Of a stretch of DNA of 64,000 bases, positions 43,136 through 55,653 are shown in pieces. The notes below the pieces were generated by a model. It saw only the letters and a program-made list of their open reading frames with translations, was not told the origin of the DNA and did no database searches. Source of the stretch: Diogma glabrata. Taxonomy: Eukaryota; Arthropoda; Insecta; Diptera; Cylindrotomidae. Where the stretch lies: the NCBI GenBank assembly GCA_963693315.1, contig OY856187.1, positions 424,382,429 through 424,446,428 on the forward strand, given 5' to 3'. The position numbers were made by a program, and so were the translations under genes. Positions within the stretch are counted from its first letter, which is position 1. Each line of letters opens with the position of its first letter.

Positions 43136-45591
43136 ATTACGCCAAGAGTCTCCGGCAAAAAACGTAAACTTTATTAAAATTTGGTAAAAATTTCACTAGG
43201 GATTTATAGTTTTGAAAATTTTAAGTCTCATGGATTCATAACTTTCTTACAGGTCGTCAATTTCATGTTAATTTAGACGGTTTTATAACCAAAGTTTTTA
43301 AAACGAATGCTGGTGCTCATACAAAAACGTTATTTGACACTATTAGATACTTGACTTTGGACTTTTTTATTTATTTTTTAAAAATCACAGCTGTTACTAA
43401 AGTCGCTGTTATTTTTTATAGTGATTTGAAAGTAACAGTAACAGTTTGTAACAGTGACTAAAAAGTAGCAGTTTTGTACATAGGAAAAACTTCAATAAAC
43501 TTCGAAACCGGATAAATAAAACATGGTGATTTCAAATCATAAAAAAGATATCATAAACTCTAAAATAACAAAACAAAACCTGTGGCTAAAAAACGGAAAT
43601 TGAATGCATTCAAATTCTTTTACTTATTAAAAACTAACCATCTTATGGATTTAGAAGATGCAACATCCAATCCCCAAACCTAATAAAATAATAAAGATTT
43701 ATAATCTCTTAATTAATTTTCAACCCGTTCTCTTTTTAATTTCCAATTTATAAATTTCTTTTGTTTGTTTGTTACGCCCCTTTTTGAATAGAAACATTTT
43801 ATAAAAAATAGTTTTAACTTTTAAGTACGTATATAGCAAATAATTACTTGTAGCTTTGTTAGCAAATAATTTTAATAGTACGAACATAACTGTCGATGAA
43901 ATTTTGAATTTCGAAACATGTTGTAAAGATTATTTTAAATAAATTTAATTTATTTAAAATATTTTGGGTGAATTTGGATTTACGTTTTTAAAATATAACA
44001 ATAAAATATCAAATTATTTCCCCAAAAATCTGATTGACGGAAAAACTACAAAAGGATATTTCTTTTCCGACACTTTATATTTTTAATAACAAAAATAAAA
44101 ATTAAATAATGCTGCAAAAAATTATTCAATACGTACTGTATTTAAATTTAAATGATATCAGTCTGAATATATCCATTATTTTTGTTTATAAACTATAATC
44201 ACTATTAAAATTATATTTTACACAAAATAAATTTTAATATTTAAATAAATTACAGAAAATTAAAAACTTCAATAATATTATAAATGTTCACATAATTAAA
44301 TTTAAACTGAGCTCTTTTGATCATAAATCGTTAACTTTTAAAAATGAACTACTTAAATTCTATTTTTGTAATAACTTTGTTTGAATAAATATATTGGATT
44401 GATAAGATAATAATAATTCATTATCGGTTATCATAATTTGATATTTATACAACATAGATACTATCAATAAGTAGATTGTTTGTGGGTTGCTTTAAAGCTG
44501 ATTTAAAGTTATTGCACAACACTAACTAACAAAATATTGTAATCGATTAAAATGTATCACAACAATATAAATAGAAATATTAATTTTATGATCACTGAAA
44601 CTAAATTATTATGGAAATATTTGGGTGCATCCAAAAACATAAATGATTTATATATTTAAATAAACCTTAAATCATCACACCTCTTCTTCTATCCAAAAAC
44701 CACAACCTTTGCCTATATAGGCAATCAAACGATACACGGAAACTTATTCGATATAAAAACGTTTAAAACTCTCTTTTAAGAGCAATAAATATAAAAAAAC
44801 CTGACTAACGAAAAAATAGTCAAGCAAGAAATAGTCAAAACATTTTATAATAGAATTTCGTAAATAACAAACATTTCTAGAAAACTAAGCGATTATTATT
44901 TTAAATAAATATTAACAAAAGAGCCTAAACAATCAAAGAAAAGATCACACAATTTAAAAAAGAACAACAATCAATATTAACATATGAAAAACCCAAAAAA
45001 TTAAAAAAACACAACATAAAAACAAATACCCTAGCTATTGATAATATGTACGTAAGATCCGACACTAAACTGATTGATAACCAAACAATTCGCTTCAAAG
45101 TTTATACAAATAAAAATATACAAGACAATAATAATCACATTTAAATTTTAACTAAAAGTCCCTTTTTTGATATATTGTATTTAACTGTAACTTTGTATTT
45201 TGGATGTCCTAAGACCTAAAATAACTAAAATAAAATATTATTGATTTTACTGATAGTTTAAATATTCTCAGCTTAGATGATTTTCACTGCCTTAAGCTGT
45301 TGTAGTGTTATTGTGTTAAAGTTTGGTTTCGACACTACTATTATTTATTAATAATTGAATGTAGTAATGTAATTTAATGTAGTGCTTTTTTCACACTATT
45401 GCCATTTATTAATACAAGCTGGATCAGGTCACGCGTTGCTTTGGCTCAATCCGGTTGAATGAAAATAAAAACAAAGAAAAGAGAACGCACACGTTTCGAA
45501 TATTTTTAATTTCACAATGCTTCTGGGTAAACAATATTTTCTGTTGTTTCATTGTCTGTGTAGATATAGAAATTGTCTAGTTTGCCCCCTC
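43136..45591. other. AT-rich spacer between family-D repeats
   Basis: About 2.4 kb with no ORF of note, no RNA gene and no recognised mobile element. It may be the oldest undisturbed intergenic DNA in this half of the window. Confidence 0.5.
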
Positions 45592-46210
45592 CCCATACAA
45601 GTTTGTACTGGCAACCATGACTGGGCCGTTAAAAAAAATATACATTATTATCATGTGTAAATTTAAATAAATTAAATACAAACAAATTTAAAATAAAATA
45701 AAATGACGAAAAAAATTCAAAACTCCCCATACAACTGGTTCAGTTGCCATTAAAAAAAATATAAAATAATATTTTTGATACATAAATGTAAATAAATTAT
45801 TTACAAAATAATTAAAATAAAATATAAATGAAAATAAATTAAAACATATACCAACCTTTTCTATATTACCATAGTCTTTCAACCGACAAGGCGATAACTA
45901 AACTATATGTGAAATTTTTCAAACTATGTATTTCTAAAAGGGATAATACTCTAGTGAAATTTAAAAAAAATGACAGATCGGCAAATTCATGGCTACAGTA
46001 CTGGCCCATTAACAATAGCCAAGTAATATTTACCATTCATGGGAAAGTGCTTGGCCATTCAAAGGTAACAATATACTGGCTATTTTCTGTAAACCATAGA
46101 TCGGCCGATGATTGGTTCTAGTATTGGCCCAGTAACAATAGCGAAGTACTGTTAACCATTAATGGACCAGTGCTTGGCCGTATGTCAATGTCTGGCAAAA
46201 CCTACTTGGG
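45592..46210. mobile_element. Repeat-rich MITE family D, copy 2
   Basis: Reverse complement of 42331-43135 with an internal deletion. It begins CCCATACAAGTTTGTACTGG and ends CAAAACCTACTTGGG. Identity is high over the shared parts. Confidence 0.8.
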
Positions 46211-46279
46211 TCTAGAACACGCAATATATAATTTTTCACGTAAGAAACTATCCGTTCTAGATCTAAACCGCACACTTCT

Positions 46280-46470
46280 AACGATTTTTTTTTTTTTTTT
46301 TTAATAAAATGTGTTGTGTAATAGGGTTTAGAATATGTGTCACAACAACACATAAATACCTTTTAAGACCTAGGTCTAGACCTGGGTCCCGCGGATCTTT
46401 ACCGTTTCACTGGTTGCGGCAGCCGATTGCCGAGTGGAACGGGGGTAAGAATAAGATTAAACGTGAGCTT
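46280..46470 (-). mobile_element. 3' end of the jockey-like LINE family
   Basis: Minus-strand sequence matching the 3' end of the LINE at 12958-15760, including the complement of CCGTTCCACTCGGCAATCGG and the AAAAGGTATTTATGTGTTGT tail. A poly-A tail (poly-T as written, about 46285-46302) follows. It was severely 5'-truncated on insertion. Confidence 0.72.
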
Positions 46471-47040
46471 TGTTGATGCATCACAATGGTGATTGCAAAT
46501 GCCAATCGAATTAAGAATTGCTATCTTTTAAATTGAAAAAGCATATCCATGTATTGTATTTATATTAAAGACGAAATTCTACATTGAACAAAGCAGCAGC
46601 AGCAGATCGATTCGACGGTGGCATTCATAATTGATTGAGAGTGCCCGCGATTACTAAGCACAAATCTTCAATCATTATCAAATCTTCATTGTACATTTCT
46701 TTATGAAATGCATGTTTATATTTGAATAATCCTTCCATATTGGACAGAAAATATCTTTACCCATGGGTGATTTCGGTCAGTATGATATGATTTGCAAAAA
46801 ATGCTCAAGCTTGGTTTGGATGTAACGTGTTGCACGTATCATTAATGCATACATCCCATTACATTCTTCGGTTCTAAAATAAGTTCAGAGTTTGACATGT
46901 ACTTCAGAAAGTGGCATGTTTAACGCCGTTGACAATTAATAATTGCTGAAAAGCAGATTTACCAATGCGAGAACATTTACCACGAGAAAAAGAAGCAATT
47001 ATTTTGTTTGGAATGGACGGTGTACCGCCTACTTATCGTA
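46471..47040. other. Unclassified sequence between two LINE fragments
   Basis: Less AT-rich than average, with a short CAG run near 46585. No coding potential or family match could be supported. Confidence 0.35.
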
Positions 47041-48415
47041 TTTTTTTTTAATGTGTTATAGGAATTACTATATGTGTCAAAACAACACATAGATACCTTT
47101 TAAACCCTAGGTTCCACAACACCCTGCGTTCTGAGGTGTTGACAAACGCTTTTTTAAGACTTTTGTGGATTGAACGTCCCCGAGAATATTGATTCGTGCA
47201 AAGCTACCCATATACGGACAAAGAAATCCCACTGCATTCTGTCACTATTACAGCGAGCAATCGCAACAGTTTGATAGTTTGCTCAAACCGATTAACGAGT
47301 AAAACTGGGAAAAAGAATATGTTTGAGTCATAATCTGATTTCGGATCTGATTTCGTTCGAGCACTGCTGATGACGATATTTATGAATAACAACGAGATCA
47401 GCACGGTGTTGTAGAGAATCAAGAATTGATGTTAAATTTTGATCACCAATAATTCGCATAGCACTCTCTTATACAGAGTAAGAAAGAGCCAGGATGACGA
47501 ATATTGTACTTATAAATGTGAAGTAATTGATACGGAGTGAAATATTATTTTACATCTATTGAGGAGGTCGAGTTTTTTCGACACGCTGTTTGCAATTGAA
47601 ATTATATGATCATTTCAGAGTAGGTCATGGAAAATGTGACTCCCAATAAACGAACACTTTCACATTCGTCTATTTGATCGTCACACATACACTAATTGAA
47701 ATATCATTGGCGAACTCTTTGATCTGGAAACAATAGCTGTGTTTTGGTGGAATTAAAATTGACTAAATTTTTGTCACCTAAATCGACTTTTTTTAGGTCC
47801 TCGTTTACATTTATGGCAGCGTGTCTCAGGGCAGGCGTTATTTGTTTATGCATTTTACCCTTTGACGATAAATTAAAACTAGAGTAAGGAATAAAACTGA
47901 GCCTTACTGAGGGGTACACCAGCGTTAATTAATTTAGACTCAGAAGAAAAGTCATCGATGGATACCGAAATATATCGATCGGAGAGAAAATTTTTAATCA
48001 GCTTTGGGACTGTGGGTGAAATCCTACGCAACGAGCTTGTTGATCAGGTTGACATGCCAGATACGGTACGAGTAAGAGCAAGTTCTTTTGAAAATGTTTT
48101 TAGAATAAAGAAAATACCAAAGAAATATGAGGAACGTTGTGCAGACCGAAGGCTTTGTTGGTATTTAACCCTCTTAAGATTTTTTCAACAATTTTGGTTT
48201 TGAAATCAAGATCTTTCATACTAACTCCTGACGACTGGATTTAGCGTATTTCTCTAGGTGTTTCCAAAACGATCAAGTTCAAAGCAAAACGTTCCGCGAA
48301 CAATGTGGCTTTTCTTGTTTTGTCAGTGACGATTAAACCACCGTCAATAATAGGAGAAATAGAAGATTTGGAACCAGACTTTAAAGGATTAATGGCACTG
48401 TAAAAACTTCGTTTC
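47041..48415 (-). pseudogene. Second jockey-like LINE copy, internally deleted
   Basis: Read leftward, it matches the LINE at 12958-15760 in pieces. The RT-linker part around 48240-48400 corresponds to 13960-14140, then a region near 48030 to 14600-14660, then 47720-47900 to 14850-15030 (KGKMHKQITPALRHAAINVN), and 47150-47450 to the 3' region. A tail copy lies at 47045-47105. Stops and deletions make it inactive. Confidence 0.75.
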
Positions 48416-48599
48416 TAAATGCCAATCTGGCTGTCTTGGAAAACAAATATTTTTGTTGGGGTTTCATTATTGTGAATGGAACGAACTTATTAATACTAAA
48501 ATATTTTGGTCAAACAAAATTTTTACTATTTTATTATTATATTATTATTTTATTTTATATTTATTTTCACTCAGATAATATATCCACCTACCCAGGAAC

Positions 48600-50280
48600 T
48601 CTGCAGGTTTGTTATATTTAATATTATCTGAGTGTAATAAAAAACTTCTTGACAAAAGTAGTGAATTGTTTTTGACAAATGATCTATCGTTGGTACAATT
48701 AAAAGTATCAAAATCTTTAGGTGGGACAAATCATAATTTGATTTCCACACATTTAAATTTACAAGTTCTTAAACCGTTTAAAACTAATCCTGGTCTTGTT
48801 TGGGATTATAAAGCAGCAGATTGGTAGAGACTTAGAGATATCTTTAATTCAAACATTTCTACTTCTAATTTTTCAGAAAAATTACACACGGGCATGCGCA
48901 AGTTTATTCCAATTGATCGTTCCGAAGGCTGATCTATGGGTTTCGAGTAAATGTTAAGAAGCAATAAAATTTAAAAAATGCTTTTCGAAAGTAAAACAAA
49001 AACAAAATTGATAAAAACTGATTAGAAAAAAATATATTATGTAGAAAACTAATAGATGCAGAGAAAAATCTTTTTATTACGGAAAAAGCTACTAATTTTG
49101 CTGAGCACCCAACGCAATTTTTAAATAGCCATTAGTGGAACCATAATTGCAACCTAATCCAGTTAGTGTAGTTTCTATCAAAACGGGGCGGATGATTTTT
49201 CGTAAAAATAAAATTTGGAAAATGCTTTTACAAATTAATAATAATAAGGCATCTGGGCCAGATAGTATTCCTTCGGTTATTTTTAAAACATTTGCTAAGA
49301 AATATAAGAAGGGGATTTTTCGACAAAATGAGTGGTGTACAGCCAGGTCCAAAAATCGTTCCTAAAACGGATCCAACAAATTACAAACCCATATCAATCT
49401 TGTCGATTGTTGCTAAAATATTTGAGAAGAACATTAATTTTAATATTATGAGCTTCTTAAGTCGTCAAAAATAATTAAACAAAGACAATGAAAGATAGTT
49501 TTGCTTATGAAATCATGCCTCATGCTTCTCATGAAACACCTAATCTATGCTCACCGGTAGCGCTTAATGACACCAGGTCAATTAATTTCATAGGGTCATT
49601 AAACATTGATTTAAAAACAGTTATGGATTCGGGTATTGCTAACAATGTTGAATTCAACGAATTCAACACTAAAGTTTGCCATTATTCTAGGTTATCAAAG
49701 CCTAATTCGTTTTCATTAAAGTTTGATTCTTGAAGAAAAACTGATCTTGAAGAGAAAGAATCTGTTATATTTCTTGTAGTTGAGGTAGAAAATAATTGGA
49801 AGTGGAATTCTCATATTTTTAGTTTACGTCGTTGTCGTAAGGATTTTAATAGCAAATAACTTCTTTTAATATATAAGTTATTTAATCGTCCCTGCATGGA
49901 ATATTGTTCTCACATAGGGAATGCAGCGTACATAATTAGTTTGAAGTCTCTTGATTCTATACAGCAGAGAGCTGTTAAATTGAGTGGCAACTCAAGTCTT
50001 ACTTGCTGGATTGCTTGTATGTCGCTGATTTGACAGTATTTTACAAATATATTATACATGAATGAGCGTCTGTCTGTCCTTCACACGTTACACCAGATCA
50101 TCAATAGCAGAACATCTTTTTACTGTTCGAGTGACAAAATGTAGAACTGTCGCTTTTCAAAGTGATTTTTTCATGGAGTCTGGCATCTCAGAAAGGCCTT
50201 ACTGGCGTAAGTCTTCCTTGATAATTTTAATCCTCGAAACTTTAAAATTAGCATTAAAAAATCCTCAAAAAAATTGATCA
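48600..50280 (+). pseudogene. LINE of a different family, + strand, degenerate
   Basis: Fragments in order: a linker region (VWDYKAADW at about 48810), RT opening LLQINNNKASGPDSIPSVIF at about 49225, then DPTNYKPISILSIVAKIFEK at about 49370. The C-terminal block RPCMEYCSHIGNAA follows at about 49890, and KSLDSIQQRAVKL. Many stops interrupt it. It lies head-to-head with the LINE at 47041-48415. Confidence 0.75.
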
Positions 50281-51119
50281 ATTCTCACAAACCCTAGTTC
50301 CGTAGCATCGTATCTTCTGACGTTCAGAGATGTTAATCTTTAATTTATTTTGGTTACACTAAACAATTCCGAACTTTAAAAATTCTTAAATAAAAAAAAC
50401 ATGCTGAAAAATAATAAATTTAAAAATTTTAAATTTGCGAGAGAATAAAATTCATTACATACGAATTACTTCGGTCTGAAAGACCTAAGTATTACATTAA
50501 TGAGCTCTAAGTGAAATTCTTACCCCCACTTTTTTTGGCATTTCTCGACGTTTTAGGACCTACTGATTCTAAAAAAGCAAAAAAAAAACGTATGTCTGTC
50601 TGTCGGCCGGCCGTCACAACCTACGAAATCTAGAAAACCGCTGTACGGATTTGAAAGATTTTTTTTTCTAAAAATAGGTTTACTCAATGGGAAGAGCCAA
50701 AAGGACGATGTGTTCAATAACTGTACCGGAAGTGTGTCAAAAAAATGGTCAAGTGTGTCAAAACAAAGAAATTTGCATATTTTTTGCTTAAAAAACGTTC
50801 ATTTTAAATGATTACGAGTAGGAACATTGAATTTGGAGAAATCTTGATGGTCGTGATTGGTATGGGAGACCAAAATCTTGATTATTGCATTATAAGTTTG
50901 TCAAAAAATGTTGTCAAGTGTGTCAAAAGAAAGATTTTTATTTTTTTACCCAATTTGTTGGAAAAAAATAAATTAAAATTTTGTTTGAAATGAAATTTTA
51001 TTATTATTATTGAGAATTATGGCATTATAAGTTTGTCAAAAAAATGTTGTCAAATGTGTGAAAAAAATGTAGCTGTTTTTATGACGTAAATGTAATTGAA
51101 AATGAAATTGGACATGGAA
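50281..51119. other. Unclassified repeat-like sequence
   Basis: Contains recurring GTTTGTCAAAAAATGTTGTCAA and AAGTGTGTCAAAA phrases (about 50740-51060), giving an imprecise repeat. No gene can be supported. Confidence 0.45.
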
Positions 51120-51450
51120 ATTTTTGAATTTGTTATAGTTTTTGAAATATTTTTGGAATTTTGAAAAAAGTTTGTATATTTGATTTTGTAATAATTTTTG
51201 CAATATTTTTAGAATTTCGGAAAAAGTTTGAATTTTTTATTTTGTAAGATTTTTTGGAATATTTTTAGAAATATGAAAAATTTAAAATTTTTGATTTTAT
51301 TATAATTTTTGGAATTTTGAAAAAGTTTCAATTTTTGATTTTGTAATAATTTTTGGAATATTTTTAGAATTTTGAAAAGAGATTGATTTTATTTAATTTT
51401 TACAAAATTTTTTGAGTTGTGAAAGAAATATGAATTTGTGATTTTGTAAT
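51120..51450. repeat. Imperfect tandem array, period about 55-60 bp
   Basis: The unit reads roughly GATTTTGTAATAATTTTTGG, then AATATTTTTAGAATTTTGAA, then AAAGTTTGAATTTTT. It recurs about five times with substitutions and short indels. Confidence 0.7.
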
Positions 51451-52954
51451 ATTTTCTCGAAACGCTAAATGGAGAGGTTTTTGAGTAGTTTGCTGAGTGT
51501 ATCATCTTTTCACTAAATTATGTTAATTTATGATCTGTTATAATTTTCCAGCAACGTATTGATATTTCGTGTTAGTTTTGTAATACATATCTAAACAGAG
51601 ATAAAAAAATATTTGTATACTTTAACAAAGAGTTATGTTTGATATACATCGCTGCCCCAAACTAAAAACCATGTCCTCATAAAAGTTTTTTGCCGAAAAC
51701 TATATCAAAATCCTTAACCCAGACCGAAGTCTTGATATCTCAGAGCCCAGAGATTTCAGCCCCTCCATATTTTAAATTTACAATTTTCATTTGATAATAA
51801 ATATCATTCAAATTTATCAATTTATCTATTTTAAATGTAAAATGATATTAATAAATATTATGAGTGTAAATATATGAAATGATGAGAACTTTGAATTACG
51901 AAGAATTGCAGTTACATCTTCATTAATATATTTTAAGAAGTTATACTTCCGTTTTTTGAGGATTACTATTTAAAATTCCTATACACGAGTATAACTATAG
52001 TGGCTTTATCAACATTATATCATCATATGAATAAAAATAAGTTAATTACTTCTTAAATTTGAAACAAGTTAGCAACACTGTGATAAAATTAATAGCGAGG
52101 AATACAAGCTAATGATGAACGCATTATAATAGCGAGAACGACTAGCTATTGGTGGATACAAAGCAAATATATAATGGCGCTAATTTTACAAGCTATAGTA
52201 TAAACATATCGGTTTTTCAAAAAACACCAAAATTACTATGACTGAGATAAATTGGTTGTTTATATCGTTGTTTTTTTGGTGAGCTTTAGTTTTGAGATTG
52301 AAATAAAGAGGCGATACTTTCTATGTGTTTTTGTATGGAGAAAACAACAACAACCAAAAATGAAAAAACAACAAGAAAAACAATCATGTGAATGTAGACT
52401 TAACATGGACTCGATAAAAAAGTTTGAGAACCTTTATCAAATTTTAAAATCAGTCGTAAATGCTTGGGAAGCAAATGAATGCATTCTTAGCCAATAAGTA
52501 ATTTGGAAACAGTTACAAAATGATTTGGGCACTATCGTGTGAATTCATAGGATTTGTAATATTTCTATTATAGTCAACATTCTAAGTCACGAGTGCATAG
52601 TCATTATTGATTGCTTCCATGTGTGTGATTGCTTCCAGCTTCAATGTGAAATCAAAAAGCGACACTTGGTCAATTATTTCATATACTACACCCCGATTAC
52701 CGAAGGCAAGTCATGTTACTTTAAATGACTAAAGTCACATCGCATCAATTTTCTTATTGTTGAAGTCGTCTTTTACGCCTCAAGTCATTTTAAACGAGAG
52801 ATGTCACTTTAAATGACATTTTAGTCGCCTCAATTTTTCATGTGACAATAATTTTTTCAAACATCTTTAATTGTTTTTGTGAAATTGAAGAACGTAAAAT
52901 GTATTTTTTTTAATTTTGGAGTTTTTTCGTTTCAGAATTTCTAGTTTTAGTTGT
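51451..52954. other. AT-rich sequence left of the second CenH3 copy
   Basis: Includes the diverged repeat shared with 10075-10260 (52525-52690) and, at about 52700-52830, TTTAAATGAC/GTCATTTAAA-like words in both orientations that may be a decayed small TIR element. A 30-codon frame starting MDSIKKFENLYQ (about 52405) is too short and isolated to call. Confidence 0.45.
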
Positions 52955-53452
52955 GAAACCAATTGAAAAAAATGAATTGGATTTAATCGGAATTCTGCAT
53001 TGGGAATTTTCAATTAATTCCTATTCAAAAAATCTATTTCCAATACAATCCTATTCATTCCCGTTAGGTATCTCTATTTTATGTTTCAACCGGAATGGAT
53101 AGGATTCTATAGGAAATGTATTTAAATAGGAATTAATTGGAAATTTCCATTGCAGAATTCCGATTAATCCTATTCATTCCTATTAAATCTTTTCCAATTA
53201 AATCCTGTGAAATTCATAAGACAGTTTAATTTTTTCTAAGTTCTCTTTTCCTATTGAATCTATTAATTTCCGAAATTCAATTGGAAATTTCCATTAGAAT
53301 CCTACAGAACCTCTTTTCCTGTTGAATCCCATTCATTCCGATTGAATTTAATTGGTAGATCGAAGTCTTCCTATTAAACCAATTCAATCCGATTTAATCC
53401 TATTGAAATTATATTGGATTTAATAGGTTTGAATTGGAATGTTTAGCCAGGG
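52955..53452. mobile_element. MITE family A, copy 2, 5'-truncated at duplication border
   Basis: Matches 110-617 but lacks the first 21 bp, including the CCCTGG end. The break coincides with the left limit of the segmental duplication, so the duplication started inside a MITE, or an incoming copy recombined there. Confidence 0.85.
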
Positions 53453-54340
53453 TGGTACGAGACTAATAGCGACCCAAATATTTCGCTGTTTTACGATACT
53501 TTCCATTTTGCTATTTAAAATTATAAAATTGCCATTAAATTATAATAGGCAATAGTGTTACTTACATTTGAATAAATAAATACACCTTTGGTGGTTCTTG
53601 TGTTGATAAAGAATCGTTATTCTATAACTTCTATATTCTAGTTGTTAAAATTTCACAATAGAATCGTGATTGAATATTCCATAGCGATTCGAGTGGTAGT
53701 ATTACATGATGAATCGTAGTAGAGCATTCGTCCACGAATCTAACGGACATTTTATTTTTTTTCATATAAATTTCCAAACCGTTTCCATCACGATTCTACA
53801 GCTCAGAGAAGAAGTTTCTTCAACGATTCATGGACGAATCGATGACATTTTATTAAATCACAGTTTACCTAAAAAAATTTAATTGTTACTTCAATTTAAA
53901 TCCTTTGTACAGATATTTTAAAATAATTTATCCAAAACAAATAAAAACCAAAATTTTAATATTTTACAAGTTTGAATTTTCATTGAATTTTCGAGCTTTT
54001 ATATTTTGCTAAGAGGGTGCGCAATGTTCTTTGTTTTTTTAATTATGGCGTCAATCAAGAAGGCTATGAATGTTATAGGTATGTAGATAATTATGGCGGT
54101 TATGTAGGCTTTTCTTTTCTTACATACAGAAAATATAAAGTAAGAACATATATACATCCTTTTCTCACACAAATCTATGTAGCTTAAATATTGTTGCTTT
54201 ATTTGTTTCAGCAATCAGCAATGTTTGATTTGTAGCAACTTTACATGTTAACTGTAGCATTTAATGTAAACTTTTAACTAAAAACTATTGTTAATTATTT
54301 AAGTAAAAGTTGCGAGTCACCGAATATCTAATTAAACAGA

Positions 54341-54715
54341 ATGTCGAGTAGAAGAAAATCACCACCTAAACGAAGGGATACCACACAACGTGAAAAAAAT
54401 GACGCGGCAGTACCCACAGACGAGATACTTGATAATGTCCAACCAGTTAATAGAGAAATAACGAAACTTACAACAAGTACCAAATTACTTATACCGAAAC
54501 TGCCGTTTGCAAGATTGGTAAGGGAAATATTGCTACAATTGCATGATGGCCACAACATTAGAATAACGCCAACAGCGTTCGAAGCTTTACATGAAGCGTC
54601 TGAATATTATCTTGTTACTATATTTGAGGATGCAAACAAATGCACTGCGCATAGACAACGTAAAACACTAAATGTTGCAGATATTCGGTTAGTGATGGAA
54701 TTAAAAAGAGTTTAG
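54341..54715 (+). CDS. CenH3: Centromeric histone H3 variant (CenH3/CENP-A), copy 2
   Basis: A 124-aa intronless gene with the same CENP-A features as the copy at 3966: two extra loop-1 residues and a divergent fold with LLIPKLPFARLVREI. Compared with copy 1, residue 21 is D instead of T, 26 is T instead of A, and 33 is V instead of I. All coding differences I found, including two silent ones, fall between codons 21 and 33. Codons 34-124 look identical in DNA. The frame is intact, and about 1 kb of upstream sequence is shared with copy 1 once the Harbinger insertion is removed. Both genes may be expressed. Alternatively, one could be a recent redundant copy, or the two could be separated haplotypes misassembled in tandem. 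Confidence 0.87.
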   Translation: MSSRRKSPPKRRDTTQREKNDAAVPTDEILDNVQPVNREITKLTTSTKLLIPKLPFARLVREILLQLHDGHNIRITPTAFEALHEASEYYLVTIFEDANKCTAHRQRKTLNVADIRLVMELKRV

Positions 54716-54858
54716 AATACATAACGAATTTTTAAATGTAATAAAATAACTATATTTTTTGTTTGATATATTGGAATCAATGTAATTCGTAATAAAATAT
54801 GTTTTAATGTAAATGAATTAATAAAGTAATGTGCCTTTTTATGATTTATATAAAGCTT

Positions 54859-55050
54859 TTATTGAAATAGAATTCGGCATTTTTTGTTTGTAACTATTTC
54901 CATGACGTTTGACACTTGTTGGTACCAGTCCGACCGAATTGTGATGGTCTCTACATTTTCCCCACTAATGCCTGCAAATGGCTTCAACACTTTATTGCTA
55001 GTCTCTATTTTAATGTAGATCTGTTTTGTATGGGTCAAGTACGACAACAT
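54859..55050 (-). CDS. Small convergent ORF of unknown function, copy 2
   Basis: Same as the ORF at 4485-4676, starting at the ATG at 55050, with one amino-acid difference near the C-terminus (K for N). It is convergent with CenH3 at the same distance. The upstream MSKVKK leader is again one base out of frame. Retention of the frame in both copies is weak evidence of function, because the duplicates are young. Confidence 0.42.
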   Translation of the reverse strand: MLSYLTHTKQIYIKIETSNKVLKPFAGISGENVETITIRSDWYQQVSNVMEIVTNKKCRILFQ

Positions 55051-55653
55051 ATTGTTCAATTCCAAACCTAATTTCTTTGTTTTTTAACTTTAGACATCGT
55101 GTTGCCAGCTTTCCGTACTTCACGATTCCATGTTTAGTTTAAAGCGTCGATATTGATTTTTCAAAGACAAAAACTCTTTGTGCTACTCCGTGCTTTATCT
55201 TCCTATATTTTGAATTATTATCAAATTCGACATATGTTTGGCAACCTCGACTGCCGTTCGAGAACTATTTTTTAATCGTTTGCTTTTGGTGGAGCAGGTA
55301 GACTGCTTAGGCTTATGTAGGCTCACTAGGCTTAGGTAGATATTTAATAATGTATGTGAGAACTCCACCTTGTGGAACTTCTTGTCGGAGCACTCTCATC
55401 TTGGATATTTTGTTACAGAACTCAGCGTAGGTTTGGCGACTGTACTAGAAATTATTCTAGTGCAGGGTTATTTTATTTTGGATTCTATAAAGAGCGGTAG
55501 TTGTACTATGTGCTGTCTGGAAGTCATGTTGGTGTGATGTCAGGTGAGGAATTTGCGTTTCTGGCGCACCTGCATTTAATTCTATTCCAGCAATTTGAAG
55601 AAGTATACGGGTCAGTTAACCAGAATAGGCTGCTCTCTAAGCGAAAAACATAT

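Larger units (their letters stand above)
52955..55653. repeat. Segmental duplication, copy 2 (empty Harbinger site)
   Basis: Direct repeat of 110-868 plus 3331-5273 with a few substitutions and short indels. It shows the uninterrupted target at 53701-53703 (ATT), so the Harbinger element in copy 1 inserted after the duplication, or excision here was perfect. The right border abuts a family-A MITE. Confidence 0.92.

Noticed and set aside
52252..52497. 81-codon frame ending in MDSIKKFENLYQ...
   Set aside because: The upstream part is low-complexity and starts without ATG. The last 30 codons are too short to support as a gene, and no splice partner was found.
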